DNA of 64,000 nucleotides from Marinomonas pollencensis (lineage in GTDB: Bacteria > Pseudomonadota > Gammaproteobacteria > Pseudomonadales > Marinomonadaceae): NCBI RefSeq assembly GCF_003387375.1, contig NZ_QUNG01000002.1, positions 124,001 through 188,000 of the forward strand, read 5' to 3'. How positions within the stretch are numbered: position 1 is the stretch's first letter; each line of letters opens with the position of its first letter. The translations under genes and the position numbers were made by a program. A model generated the notes under the pieces. That model was not told where the DNA came from. It saw only the letters and a list, made by a program, of their open reading frames with translations, and made no database searches. Of the stretch, positions 8,787 through 16,278 are shown piece after piece.

Positions 8787-9389
8787 CTAGTTGGAGGGAG
8801 TATCTGTTTCCTCTTCAGTGATATCGTCATCGGTTGAAGGCACCGCTTGCTCAACTTCTGCTTCTTTACCCTTAGCTTGGGCTGATTTTCGTGCTCGAAT
8901 TTCGATATCAATAATGCGTCGTGCAAGTTTGATAATGCGCTGTTGCCATGCGTAGTTGCCATCAACACGTTGCTTGTTACTAAGCACGCTAGATAACCAG
9001 AGTGTGTCCATTGAGATCATCAACGCATCGAGCTTGCGAACTAAGCCGACAAACTGGCCAACCTGAGGCGAGCTAATTTTAGCGTTGAAGGTAATCGGGT
9101 CGGTGTAGTCAGGTACTTCATCGATGCCGTTGGACTCCATCAATTTGTCCAAACGAGCTTGTTCGCTGTCTACCGCCTTAGCGCAATCCTCGATCAACTG
9201 GCTAATGATTTGTTCCACTTCATCAATTTCGTTCTCATCGCCAATGATGCGCAGGATGACATCGATTCCGTAAAGCGCACTGACCGTCCGTCTAAAAACA
9301 CGGTCAACGACACGTTGCGCTTGTAAGCTGTTAATTGTGAATGATTGTTCAAAGATGGGTTTTGAGTAATTGGGTTTTGCTTGGGCCAT
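8787..9389 (-). CDS. Conserved SXT/R391 ICE protein (s063-like, DUF1845-type)
   Basis: 200 residues, mostly helical. A C-terminal acidic tail is rich in Asp/Glu/Thr (DDDITEEETDTPSN). By its position (first gene after hotspot 4, leftward, next to the ssb operon) it corresponds to s063 of SXT. The length and the phrase TLWLSSVLSNKQRVDGNY resemble the DUF1845 family found in ICEs and IncA/C plasmids, where a relative (AcaB) affects transfer-gene control. Role here is inferred only. Confidence 0.7.
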   Translation of the reverse strand: MAQAKPNYSKPIFEQSFTINSLQAQRVVDRVFRRTVSALYGIDVILRIIGDENEIDEVEQIISQLIEDCAKAVDSEQARLDKLMESNGIDEVPDYTDPITFNAKISSPQVGQFVGLVRKLDALMISMDTLWLSSVLSNKQRVDGNYAWQQRIIKLARRIIDIEIRARKSAQAKGKEAEVEQAVPSTDDDITEEETDTPSN

Positions 9390-9756
9390 AAGTTTGCTCC
9401 TGATATGACAATAATCAGTCCCTAGCCTAATCCTCTGTGAGGTAATGGCCTTTCAGCTAGGTGGAAGAATTGAGCATCTTTCTGACTATCCTGTCTGGAT
9501 AAGACGGTTACACTGACTATCAAATATTGCTGATCTGCTTCAGTGATATCTGCGCCTGAGAGCATGAGCTCAAAGGAAGCCCGCCGCTGAGTATTCTCAG
9601 TGGTACTAAGAGGTAGCTAGCCTCCTTAAACAAATAGCCTGCATGTTTTTACATGCTCAACCATGCGTTCCTTGCGGTTCGCCTTTTCACCACCCAACTG
9701 GGGGAGTTTTCCCCAGTAGGGGGTGACTCCTTCACAACCTAATTAAGGAGTCACCA
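9390..9756. promoter_or_regulatory. Divergent regulatory region between s063 and the ssb operon
   Basis: This 367 bp non-coding stretch separates the leftward s063-like gene from the rightward recombination operon and must hold both promoters. In SXT/R391 elements the master activator SetCD acts on promoters in this neighbourhood; I cannot identify its box by eye. The right end carries the first two-hairpin leader (9691-9756). Confidence 0.5.
9691..9756 (+). promoter_or_regulatory. Two-hairpin leader, copy 1 (SD-sequestering)
   Basis: Hairpin 1: ACTGGGG (9697-9703) pairs with CCCCAGT (9711-9717), enclosed by CACCC / GGGTG (9691-9695, 9721-9725). Hairpin 2: GGTGACTCCTT (9722-9732) pairs perfectly with AAGGAGTCACC (9745-9755), burying the AAGGAG ribosome site directly before ATG 9757. 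The two hairpins share bases 9722-9725, so the outer part of hairpin 1 and the base of hairpin 2 compete. Confidence 0.75.
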
Positions 9757-10083
9757 ATGGAATATATCTTCGGATTTATTATCCAAGTCGCAGGCATTAT
9801 GTTGCTTGCAAAACTGAGCTGGTCGCTTTTGCGATTGGTTGCTCGTCAAAGCGTGCGCCCGTTTCGATTTGTACTTACTCAAATCAAGCGATTGCTCACA
9901 CAAACACCAAAACGTCGTCCAATGGCAGTGCCTAAAGCTCCTGGTATGCCCCGTTTGACATCTGCGTTTTACAAAGAGCCACATCAGTACGACATGGCTT
10001 TACTCGAAATACCAACCTATCTGCGCCGTCAGTCTTCTTTGCCCAGCCGGGTAGAAACGACTGTGTGCACAGAGTTCAACTAA
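9757..10083 (+). CDS. Conserved ICE protein with one membrane helix
   Basis: 108 residues. One hydrophobic helix (EYIFGFIIQVAGIMLLAKL, residues 2-20) is followed by a strongly basic stretch (RLLTQTPKRRP) and a polar tail. No known domain recognised. First gene of the ssb operon; ssb begins 16 bp after its stop. Its ribosome site is inside hairpin 2 of the leader. Confidence 0.75.
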   Translation: MEYIFGFIIQVAGIMLLAKLSWSLLRLVARQSVRPFRFVLTQIKRLLTQTPKRRPMAVPKAPGMPRLTSAFYKEPHQYDMALLEIPTYLRRQSSLPSRVETTVCTEFN

Positions 10084-10098
10084 GACGAGGAGAACATC

Positions 10099-10518
10099 AT
10101 GAAAAACCAAGTAACACTCATAGGCTACGTTGGCTCTGAGCCAGAGACGCGAGCCTATCCATCAGGTGATTTGGTGACCAGCATTTCACTGGCCACTTCT
10201 GAGAAATGGCGCGACCGTCAATCCAATGAGCTCAAAGAGCATACGGAATGGCATCGGGTTGTTTTTCGAGATCGTGGTGGATTTAAGTTAGGGCTAAGAG
10301 CAAAAGATTTGATCCAAAAAGGAGCGAAGCTTTTTGTTCAAGGTCCTCAGCGCACGCGCTCATGGGAGAAAGATGGTATTAAGCATCGATTGACCGAAGT
10401 GGACGCGGACGAGTTTCTGCTTCTTGATAGTGTGAACAAAGCATCTGATCCATCAGCGGCGGATGATGCGGGCCCCCAAACTAATTGGGCACAAACATAT
10501 CCTGAACCAGATTTTTAA
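10099..10518 (+). CDS. ssb: Single-stranded DNA-binding protein
   Basis: 139 residues. OB-fold start KNQVTLIGYVGSEPETRAYP, then VTSISLATSEKW and EWHRVVFRD, the standard SSB core (about residues 1-112), followed by a short disordered tail ending PEPDF. The acidic aromatic-ending tip resembles the SSB-Ct docking tip (DDIPF in E. coli), although it is shortened. Protects ssDNA during conjugative transfer and recombination. AGGAGA lies upstream; no leader hairpin here, so translation is probably coupled to the preceding gene. Confidence 0.92.
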   Translation: MKNQVTLIGYVGSEPETRAYPSGDLVTSISLATSEKWRDRQSNELKEHTEWHRVVFRDRGGFKLGLRAKDLIQKGAKLFVQGPQRTRSWEKDGIKHRLTEVDADEFLLLDSVNKASDPSAADDAGPQTNWAQTYPEPDF

Positions 10519-10534
10519 CTGAGCAAAAACCCTT

Positions 10535-10597
10535 TAACCCAGCCGGGAGTACTTTCCCGTCAGGGGCAGACTCCCACTTTGATTGTCGGAGTCCAAA
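10535..10597 (+). promoter_or_regulatory. Two-hairpin leader, copy 2 (before bet)
   Basis: Hairpin 1: CGGGA (10544-10548) / TCCCG (10555-10559) with outer CCC / GGG. Hairpin 2: GACTCC (10569-10574) / GGAGTC (10588-10593). The GGAG of the second arm is the ribosome site of bet (ATG 10598). Confidence 0.72.
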
Positions 10598-11416
10598 ATG
10601 GAAAAACCAAAGCTAATCCAACGCTTTGCTGAGCGCTTTAGTGTCGATCCAAACAAACTGTTCGATACCCTAAAAGCAACAGCATTCAAGCAACGTGACG
10701 GTAGTGCACCGACCAATGAGCAGATGATGGCGCTCTTGGTGGTTGCAGATCAGTACGGCTTGAACCCTTTCACCAAAGAGATTTTTGCGTTCCCTGATAA
10801 ACAAGCTGGAATTATTCCAGTGGTAGGTGTCGATGGATGGTCTCGCATCATCAATCAACACGACCAGTTTGATGGCATGGAGTTCAAGACTTCAGAAACC
10901 AAAGTCTCACTGGATGGCGCGAAAGAATGCCCGGAATGGATGGAATGCATTATCTATCGGCGCGACCGTTCACACCCAGTCAAAATCACTGAGTACCTGG
11001 ATGAAGTCTATCGACCGCCTTTTGAAGGTAACGGCAAAAATGGCCCTTACCGTGTGGATGGTCCATGGCAGACGCACACTAAGCGAATGCTAAGGCATAA
11101 ATCCATGATCCAGTGTTCCCGCATTGCGTTTGGCTTTGTGGGAATTTTCGATCAAGACGAAGCGGAGCGAATTATCGAAGGCCAAGCAACACACGTTGTT
11201 GAGCCATCTGTGATTCCACCCGAGCAAGTTGATGATCGAACCCGAGGGCTTGTTTACAAGCTTATCGAGCGGGCGGAAGCTTCAAACGCTTGGAATAGTG
11301 CATTGGAATATGCCAATGAACATTTTCAAGGTGTTGAACTGACGTTTGCGAAACAAGAAATATTTAATGCACAGCAACAAGCAGCCAAAGCGCTCACACA
11401 GCCTTTAGCTTCTTAG
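10598..11416 (+). CDS. bet: Bet/RecT-type single-strand annealing protein
   Basis: 272 residues from ATG 10598; the in-frame TTG at 10583 lies inside the leader and is rejected because GGAG sits at 10588-10591. The N-terminal MEKPKLIQRFAERFSVDP, NEQMMALLVVADQYGLNPFT and GVDGWSRIINQH are characteristic of the lambda Bet family. It anneals complementary ssDNA, working with the SSB and the exonuclease encoded around it to give element-encoded homologous recombination, as shown for SXT/R391 ICEs. The final 60 residues are helical. Confidence 0.93.
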   Translation: MEKPKLIQRFAERFSVDPNKLFDTLKATAFKQRDGSAPTNEQMMALLVVADQYGLNPFTKEIFAFPDKQAGIIPVVGVDGWSRIINQHDQFDGMEFKTSETKVSLDGAKECPEWMECIIYRRDRSHPVKITEYLDEVYRPPFEGNGKNGPYRVDGPWQTHTKRMLRHKSMIQCSRIAFGFVGIFDQDEAERIIEGQATHVVEPSVIPPEQVDDRTRGLVYKLIERAEASNAWNSALEYANEHFQGVELTFAKQEIFNAQQQAAKALTQPLAS

Positions 11417-11438
11417 CGCCACGCATTCATTTTACGAA

Positions 11439-11497
11439 CCCTGGCGGGATTATTCTCCCGTCAGGGGGAAGGTCTCGTCTTTTTTTGGAGATCTTCC
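11439..11497 (+). promoter_or_regulatory. Two-hairpin leader, copy 3
   Basis: Hairpin 1: CCCTGGCGGGA (11439-11449) / TCCCGTCAGGG (11456-11466), 11 bp with one G-T. Hairpin 2: GGAAGGTCTC (11467-11476) / GAGATCTTCC (11488-11497), 10 bp, taking in the TTTGGAG ribosome site and ending directly at ATG 11498. The loop is a T run. Confidence 0.72.
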
Positions 11498-11641
11498 ATG
11501 ACTAAATCAGCCTCACTTTTTCGCTTGGTATTGGTTGTTGCCCTTGTCGTAGGTTCGATTCAAGCCGGTAAAGCGGCAATTGATTCGGTTCAAGCAAGTG
11601 TTGTTCAGCACCAAACAGCGTTAGCACAAGCTGCAAAGTAA
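11498..11641 (+). CDS. Small hydrophobic peptide in the bet-exo interval
   Basis: 47 residues, too short for usual ORF cut-offs. One membrane helix or uncleaved signal (LFRLVLVVALVVGSIQAG) is followed by an Ala/Gln-rich amphipathic tail ending AQAAK. Supported by the TTTGGAG ribosome site, its own two-hairpin leader like its neighbours, and clean spacing between bet and exo. Function unknown; it could be a small membrane or periplasmic peptide. Confidence 0.68.
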   Translation: MTKSASLFRLVLVVALVVGSIQAGKAAIDSVQASVVQHQTALAQAAK

Positions 11642-11649
11642 CCACTTAA

Positions 11650-11700
11650 CCCTGAAGGGGAGTTCTCTCCTTCGGGGGAGTCTCCCCTCAAAGGAGGCAA
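11650..11700 (+). promoter_or_regulatory. Two-hairpin leader, copy 4 (before exo)
   Basis: Hairpin 1: CCCTGAAGGGGA (11650-11661) / TCTCCTTCGGGG (11666-11677), about 12 bp with G-T pairs. Hairpin 2: GTCTCC (11680-11685) / GGAGGC (11693-11698), burying AAGGAGG ahead of ATG 11702. Confidence 0.7.
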
Positions 11701-11701
11701 T

Positions 11702-12718
11702 ATGAAGGTTATCGACCTATCACAGCGTACTCCTGCATGGCACCAGTGGCGCAGTGCAGGGGTTACGGCATCTGAAGCCCCAATTATTATGGGGCGTTCA
11801 CCCTACAAAACACCTTGGCGATTATGGGCAGAAAAAACCGGATTCGTATTACCGGAAGACCTGTCGAATAATCCAAATGTGCTTCGCGGTATAAGGTTGG
11901 AGCCTCAAGCAAGGCGAGCATTTGAGAATGCGCATAATGACTTTCTTCTGCCGTTATGTGCAGAAGCCGATCATAACGCAATCTTTCGAGCCAGCTTTGA
12001 TGGCATCAACGATGCGGGCGAACCCGTTGAACTGAAATGTCCTTGCCAGTCAGTTTTTGAGGATGTGCAAGCTCACCGAGAACAAAGCGAGGCGTACCAG
12101 TTGTATTGGGTGCAAGTACAGCATCAAATACTGGTCGCCAATAGCACGCGAGGTTGGTTGGTTTTCTATTTTGAGGATCAACTGATTGAGTTTGAAATAC
12201 AACGAGACGCGGCGTTCTTAACTGAGTTGCAAGAAACAGCGCTTCAGTTTTGGGAGTTAGTACAGACCAAAAAAGAACCGTCAAAATGCCCTGAGCAAGA
12301 TTGTTTTGTTCCCAAGGGTGAAGCCCAATACCGTTGGACATCGCTGTCTCGACAGTATTGCTCAGCACATGCCGAAGTGGTCCGACTGGAAAATCACATT
12401 AAATCTTTGAAAGAGGAAATGCGAGACGCTCAGTCAAAATTGGTCGCCATGATGGGTAACTACGCTCATGCCGACTATGCTGGGGTCAAACTCAGCCGCT
12501 ACATGATGGCGGGCACGGTGGACTATAAGCAATTGGCCACCGATAAATTAGGCGAGCTGGATGAACAGGTTTTAGCCGCTTACCGAAAAGCGCCACAAGA
12601 GCGGTTGCGTATCAGCACCAATAAGCCAGAACAGCCCGTTGAAACACCAATCAAAATCAGCCTTGAGCAAGAGAACTTGGTTCTGCCAGGTGACTCACCG
12701 AGCTCATTTTACTTTTAA
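11702..12718 (+). CDS. exo: YqaJ/lambda-Exo-type alkaline exonuclease
   Basis: 338 residues. Domain order: YqaJ nuclease fold at the N-terminus (WHQWRSAGVTASEAPIIMG), then the catalytic aspartate in RASFDGIND and the ELKCP motif (D...ExK, about residues 105-120), with a coiled-coil segment (VVRLENHIKSLKEEMRDAQ) after residue 220. It resects dsDNA to give ssDNA for Bet. The protein ends in a disordered tail closing with SPSSFYF, almost the same as the end of the protein encoded at 14754-15707. Longer than lambda Exo because of the coiled coil and tail. Confidence 0.9.
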   Translation: MKVIDLSQRTPAWHQWRSAGVTASEAPIIMGRSPYKTPWRLWAEKTGFVLPEDLSNNPNVLRGIRLEPQARRAFENAHNDFLLPLCAEADHNAIFRASFDGINDAGEPVELKCPCQSVFEDVQAHREQSEAYQLYWVQVQHQILVANSTRGWLVFYFEDQLIEFEIQRDAAFLTELQETALQFWELVQTKKEPSKCPEQDCFVPKGEAQYRWTSLSRQYCSAHAEVVRLENHIKSLKEEMRDAQSKLVAMMGNYAHADYAGVKLSRYMMAGTVDYKQLATDKLGELDEQVLAAYRKAPQERLRISTNKPEQPVETPIKISLEQENLVLPGDSPSSFYF

Positions 12719-12727
12719 CGTTCACTT

Positions 12728-12745
12728 GGAGCCGATGTCGGCTCC
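12728..12745 (+). terminator. Hairpin after exo
   Basis: GGAGCC-GATGTC-GGCTCC lies 10 bases after the exo stop with TTTCT following. It may be a weak terminator or an mRNA stabiliser between exo and the AAA+ gene. Confidence 0.45.
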
Positions 12746-12865
12746 TTTCTCATGCGCTTACATCGAGTGCATCAGAAAGCAGTTTCACTCGTAGCCAATG
12801 CTGGGTACGAATGATAGAGCGAGCTGAACTCTTACATACACAGCCATACCACAATCTACACACCA

Positions 12866-12927
12866 CCCGACGGGGACTTCATTCCCTGTTGGGGCATGGG
12901 GCCTCGTTAAAACTGATGAGGTTTACC
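12866..12927 (+). promoter_or_regulatory. Two-hairpin leader, copy 5 (before cobS)
   Basis: Hairpin 1: CCCGACGGGGA with TCCCTGTTGGG (12866-12893, two G-T pairs). Hairpin 2 is weaker here: CCTC (12902-12905) / GAGG (12918-12921), covering the GAGG ribosome site of ATG 12928. Confidence 0.6.
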
Positions 12928-13887
12928 ATGACTGAACAATCCCCATTTTTGGTTCAAGTGAATCAAGCGTTTAATGTCCCGGCTCCTGATGCTTTCGTTC
13001 TGGAAGGATTTAGTGCCGACACTACCCATCCAAACATTCCCGTTCGCAAGGACGAGTATGTTTTTAGAAAAGAAGACTTACGTGACGTCTTGGCGTTCTT
13101 GTCTAACCCAGACAGTGACGGTTTGTATATTACAGGCCCCACGGGATGCGGAAAGACCTCGCTAATTTGCCAAGTTGCTTCTCGATTGAATTGGCCTGTT
13201 CAGCAAATTACGGCGCACGGTCGATTGGAGTTGTCCGATCTTATCGGTCACCACACGCTGGTTAATGGCAACATGACCTTTGTGTATGGACCACTGGCAC
13301 TGGCTGTCAAGCATGGCCATTTGCTGATCATTAATGAAATGGATCTTGCTGAGCCTGCTGAACTGGCTGGGCTCAATGACATTTTGGAAGGTGCCCCGTT
13401 GGTCATCGCACAAAATGGCGGTGAGATCATCATGCCACATGCCAAGTTTCGTTTTATCGCTACCGGCAACAGTGCGGGCAGCGGTGACCAAACGGGCTTG
13501 TATCAAGGCGTGCTTCAACAGAATTTGGCTTTTCTTGATCGCTTTAGAATCATCGAAGCGACCTATGCAGAGCCATCTGTAGAGGAAGCCATTCTGGAGA
13601 ACGTTGCGCCGGGCTTGCCAGAAGTCTTTCGCCAAAAAATGGTGAAAGTGGCTGGTGACATTCGTCGTCTTTTTATTGGCGGCGCGGATGGCGGTGCTGA
13701 GCTTAGTATCACCATGTCCACAAGGACCTTGGTGCGCTGGGCAAAGTTAACACTTGCTTTCAAAGGAGCTCCTAACGCAGTGGAGTATGCTCTGGTTCGG
13801 TCTTTGACGGCTCGTGCTGAGTTGGAGCAACGAGAAGCCATTCACCGTATTGCCGCTGATGTCTTCGGTGACCACTGGGAGGATTGA
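12928..13887 (+). CDS. cobS: MoxR-like AAA+ ATPase (CobS-like)
   Basis: 319 residues from ATG 12928, which follows GATGAGG; the longer frame from 12811 runs through the leader. Walker A GPTGCGKTS with lysine at about residue 76, Walker-B-like LLIINEMDL, and a later arginine-finger region. This is the MoxR/CobS branch of AAA+ ATPases. SXT annotation uses the name cobS, but no cobalamin genes are nearby. Members of this branch work with a VWA-domain partner, here probably the protein encoded at 16279-17934. The stop overlaps the start of the WGR-like gene region. Confidence 0.87.
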   Translation: MTEQSPFLVQVNQAFNVPAPDAFVLEGFSADTTHPNIPVRKDEYVFRKEDLRDVLAFLSNPDSDGLYITGPTGCGKTSLICQVASRLNWPVQQITAHGRLELSDLIGHHTLVNGNMTFVYGPLALAVKHGHLLIINEMDLAEPAELAGLNDILEGAPLVIAQNGGEIIMPHAKFRFIATGNSAGSGDQTGLYQGVLQQNLAFLDRFRIIEATYAEPSVEEAILENVAPGLPEVFRQKMVKVAGDIRRLFIGGADGGAELSITMSTRTLVRWAKLTLAFKGAPNAVEYALVRSLTARAELEQREAIHRIAADVFGDHWED

Positions 13888-13889
13888 TG

Positions 13890-14654
13890 ATGGAAAAGTG
13901 CTTTGCTCTTTACCGTTACAGTCATTCTGATGGGACAGCCAAAGAATGGGCTATTTACGTTGGAGCAGATAACCAGGAGGTTGAAGTTCGGTTTGGAAAA
14001 GCAGGTCAATTGTCGCAGCAGCGATTGATTGACTCGACTGATCCTAACGCAGAAGCAGACCGAAGAATCAATGAGAAAATCAACAAGGGTTATCGATTTG
14101 TTGGACAAGTCGGCATTGATCATCAAGGGCGGCCATTTGAACTATCAAATGCGCTTGATAGCGTCGCGTGCGCCAATAACGTCAGTTGGGAGTTTCGTAC
14201 TCGCAAGGACGTCAATGGCCAAATCTCGCTGGCGCAAAAAGCGTTGTTCGATATGGCAAAGCTGCTTGAAGCCTATGGCTTGGCTGTTATTGATGATAAC
14301 CAAGTCAGGATTGGAGAATGGTCATTAGGGTTTTGCAAAAGCGGATTACCTAGTACCAATCAAATTAGCATGGTGTCAGGTGAGGGCGCTGGCATTGTTA
14401 ACAATGATGATGGCCCGTGGCCATTATTGCTGTTAATGGCCTTTAAGCGTCAATTACCACCACTGTGTTCGCTCACAGTAGCGAGTCCTGAAGGGATAGA
14501 AGTATCCGACCAACTGAAGTTGGAAAAAGATGTATTGCGGTTGCTAGGAAGTGATTTAGAGCGGGTTCGCCCGATAGCTGAAGCACTGGACTTAATGCCT
14601 GTGAAAATCGATCTCAACCAATCGTCGCCTGATTCGCAAAATTACTATTTTTGA
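13890..14654 (+). CDS. WGR-like domain protein of the ICE recombination module
   Basis: About 254 residues; ATG 13890 (or 13887) follows GGGAGGA. The first 75 residues (CFALYRYSHSDGTAKEWAIYV then VEVRFGKAGQL) resemble a WGR domain, a DNA-end-binding fold known from PARPs and bacterial ligase-associated proteins. The remainder is not recognised. The C-terminus is SPDSQNYYF, similar to the SFYF ends of two neighbours. No leader hairpin; translation is coupled to cobS. Confidence 0.7.
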   Translation: MEKCFALYRYSHSDGTAKEWAIYVGADNQEVEVRFGKAGQLSQQRLIDSTDPNAEADRRINEKINKGYRFVGQVGIDHQGRPFELSNALDSVACANNVSWEFRTRKDVNGQISLAQKALFDMAKLLEAYGLAVIDDNQVRIGEWSLGFCKSGLPSTNQISMVSGEGAGIVNNDDGPWPLLLLMAFKRQLPPLCSLTVASPEGIEVSDQLKLEKDVLRLLGSDLERVRPIAEALDLMPVKIDLNQSSPDSQNYYF

Positions 14655-14686
14655 TAGTGGTATTGCCATTAGCGCGTCAACTACTA

Positions 14687-14753
14687 CCACCCAAACGGGG
14701 GACCATTGCTCCTGTTGGGAGTGGTGCGTCCCCATCTTACATGAGGATGCACT
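14687..14753 (+). promoter_or_regulatory. Two-hairpin leader, copy 6
   Basis: Hairpin 1: CCACCCAAACGGGG region (from 14687) with TCCTGTTGGGAGTGG (to 14724), imperfect. Hairpin 2: TGCGTCC (14725-14731) / GGATGCA (14745-14751), 7 bp with one G-T, overlapping the GAGGAT ribosome site of ATG 14754. Confidence 0.68.
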
Positions 14754-15707
14754 ATGAGTATTCAAACCCTCGACAAACTTTTGATTTGTCACATCGACTG
14801 TTCCATCTGGAGCGGAAGAAAAAAACTAAGGCCTGAAGATTTCAGATTAGCCAATGGCAGCCAACTTCCACCGAAGGATGTTGCCAGCTTAGGGAGTAAA
14901 AAAATTTGCGACCCAGAGGCATTGGCGAACTTTGAAAGGCTTAAGAAAGAAGCGCAGCGCTTGTGTGAGCAAGTCGGTGTGCGGTTTTTAGGTGGCTATG
15001 CCGTCCCTGAAGACCGAATTGATCAGATTGTTCCAGAGCTTGATCGGATCGGTCAAGAGTTTGCGCAGTGCAAGCAGTTGTTCTTGGACAACTATGATCA
15101 GGTGACTTTTGACTGGGTTGCAAAACACCCGGAATTTGCAGATGCAATCCGGCGTGCGCTGTCACCCATCGAAGACGTGGAACAACGGCTTCAGTTCGAT
15201 TATGCCATCTATCGAATGCAACCGGCTGAACAAGCTGGTGGCTTAGATGACAAGGTCAATGGCATGGGACACACCCTCTTTAGGGAGGTTGCTCGTGATG
15301 CTAATGAACTGTTTGAGCGTTCCGTTGCAGGTAAGAATCAAATCAGCCAGCGAGCCCTTAATCCTCTCAAGCGATTAAGAGACAAGTTGGATGGTTTGTC
15401 ATTCCTAGATCATAGAGTTCAGCCGATGGTTGAAGCGATGGACAATTTATTTGTTCGTCTGCCGAAGACCGGCCCTGTGACAGACAATCTCTATCACGAA
15501 CTGATGGCGACCATTTTAATTTTGTCTGATTCAGACAAGATGAGAATGCACGGTGAAGGTCAATTGGATATAAGACAACTGATGCCCAAACCTGAACCTA
15601 AACCCGCACAGTCGGTATCTGCTCAGGCAAATAACTTAAGTGCAATACCACAACCAACCGTCAGACCAAACCTTGGTTCGACTGTACCAAACTCATTTTA
15701 TTTCTAA
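14754..15707 (+). CDS. Conserved ICE protein of unknown function, DUF3150-like position
   Basis: 317 residues, largely helical, with coiled-coil propensity from 60 to 230 and a proline-rich disordered tail (KPEPKPAQ...). The C-terminus VPNSFYF nearly repeats the end of the exonuclease (SPSSFYF). It lies between the AAA+ and the VWA genes; similar-sized unknown proteins occupy this place in SXT. No catalytic motif seen. I infer a structural or adaptor role in the same complex. Confidence 0.72.
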   Translation: MSIQTLDKLLICHIDCSIWSGRKKLRPEDFRLANGSQLPPKDVASLGSKKICDPEALANFERLKKEAQRLCEQVGVRFLGGYAVPEDRIDQIVPELDRIGQEFAQCKQLFLDNYDQVTFDWVAKHPEFADAIRRALSPIEDVEQRLQFDYAIYRMQPAEQAGGLDDKVNGMGHTLFREVARDANELFERSVAGKNQISQRALNPLKRLRDKLDGLSFLDHRVQPMVEAMDNLFVRLPKTGPVTDNLYHELMATILILSDSDKMRMHGEGQLDIRQLMPKPEPKPAQSVSAQANNLSAIPQPTVRPNLGSTVPNSFYF

Positions 15708-15710
15708 CGT

Positions 15711-15768
15711 CCTTGAGGGCATGTTGCCCTTAAGGGCGCATGTCCTCTGAACTATGTAAGAGGAAATT
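15711..15768 (+). promoter_or_regulatory. Two-hairpin leader, copy 7
   Basis: Hairpin 1: CCTTGAGGGCA (15711-15721) / TGCCCTTAAGG (15725-15735), 11 bp with one G-T. Hairpin 2: TCCTCT (15743-15748) / AGAGGA (15759-15764), burying the AGAGGA ribosome site before ATG 15769. Confidence 0.72.
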
Positions 15769-16209
15769 ATGCAATCAACCATCCATAACCCCAGCCAACT
15801 GAACCAGTTTGAAGCACATTTTCGTGGTGTGACTGATGCGGTTGAAAGTGAATCGATACCAGAAGTGGCGTGTTGTCGAACGTTAGTACAACGGTCGTAC
15901 CCAACACATAGTGTCGTGATCCCCAAGAACCCTGTTTTGATCGCAGATGCGGACGAACAAGGAGCTTGGGTAACGGCCATGGTATTTGTTCCAAACATAG
16001 CATTGCAACAAACCGCTCATGAGCGGGCCTGGCTGCAATATCAACACGAGGTGTCTACTCAGTTACAAGACCAGTACGGTCTGACATTGGATGACATCCT
16101 GAGTTTAGACCAGCTTAAAACGTCATTTGAGCAGCACGAGAGTCCAGCTCAATTGGTGGCTTGGTTAGGTCAAAAATACGACCTGGATAAGCTAAAAGCA
16201 CAGGTTTAA
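15769..16209 (+). CDS. Conserved ICE protein of unknown function
   Basis: 146 residues, soluble, with no transmembrane segment and no motif I recognise. The C-terminal half (QDQYGLTLDDILSLDQLKTS) is helical. Its place between the 317-residue protein and the VWA protein, and its own leader hairpins, support it as a true gene of the module. Confidence 0.68.
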   Translation: MQSTIHNPSQLNQFEAHFRGVTDAVESESIPEVACCRTLVQRSYPTHSVVIPKNPVLIADADEQGAWVTAMVFVPNIALQQTAHERAWLQYQHEVSTQLQDQYGLTLDDILSLDQLKTSFEQHESPAQLVAWLGQKYDLDKLKAQV

Positions 16210-16221
16210 ACACTTACATTA

Positions 16222-16278
16222 CCAGCGGGGAAACGCTCCCGCTGAGGGAGTATTCCCCCTAATGATTAGGAGACTCCC
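16222..16278 (+). promoter_or_regulatory. Two-hairpin leader, copy 8 (before VWA gene)
   Basis: Hairpin 1: CAGCGGG (16223-16229) / CCCGCTG (16238-16244). Hairpin 2: GGGAGT (16246-16251) / ACTCCC (16273-16278) extended by TTCC / GGAG with a one-base bulge, closing over the ribosome site right up to ATG 16279. Confidence 0.72.

Noticed and set aside
12811-12927. Longer N-terminus of the cobS gene
   Set aside because: The stretch is the two-hairpin leader, and GATGAGG plus ATG at 12928 gives a normal start.
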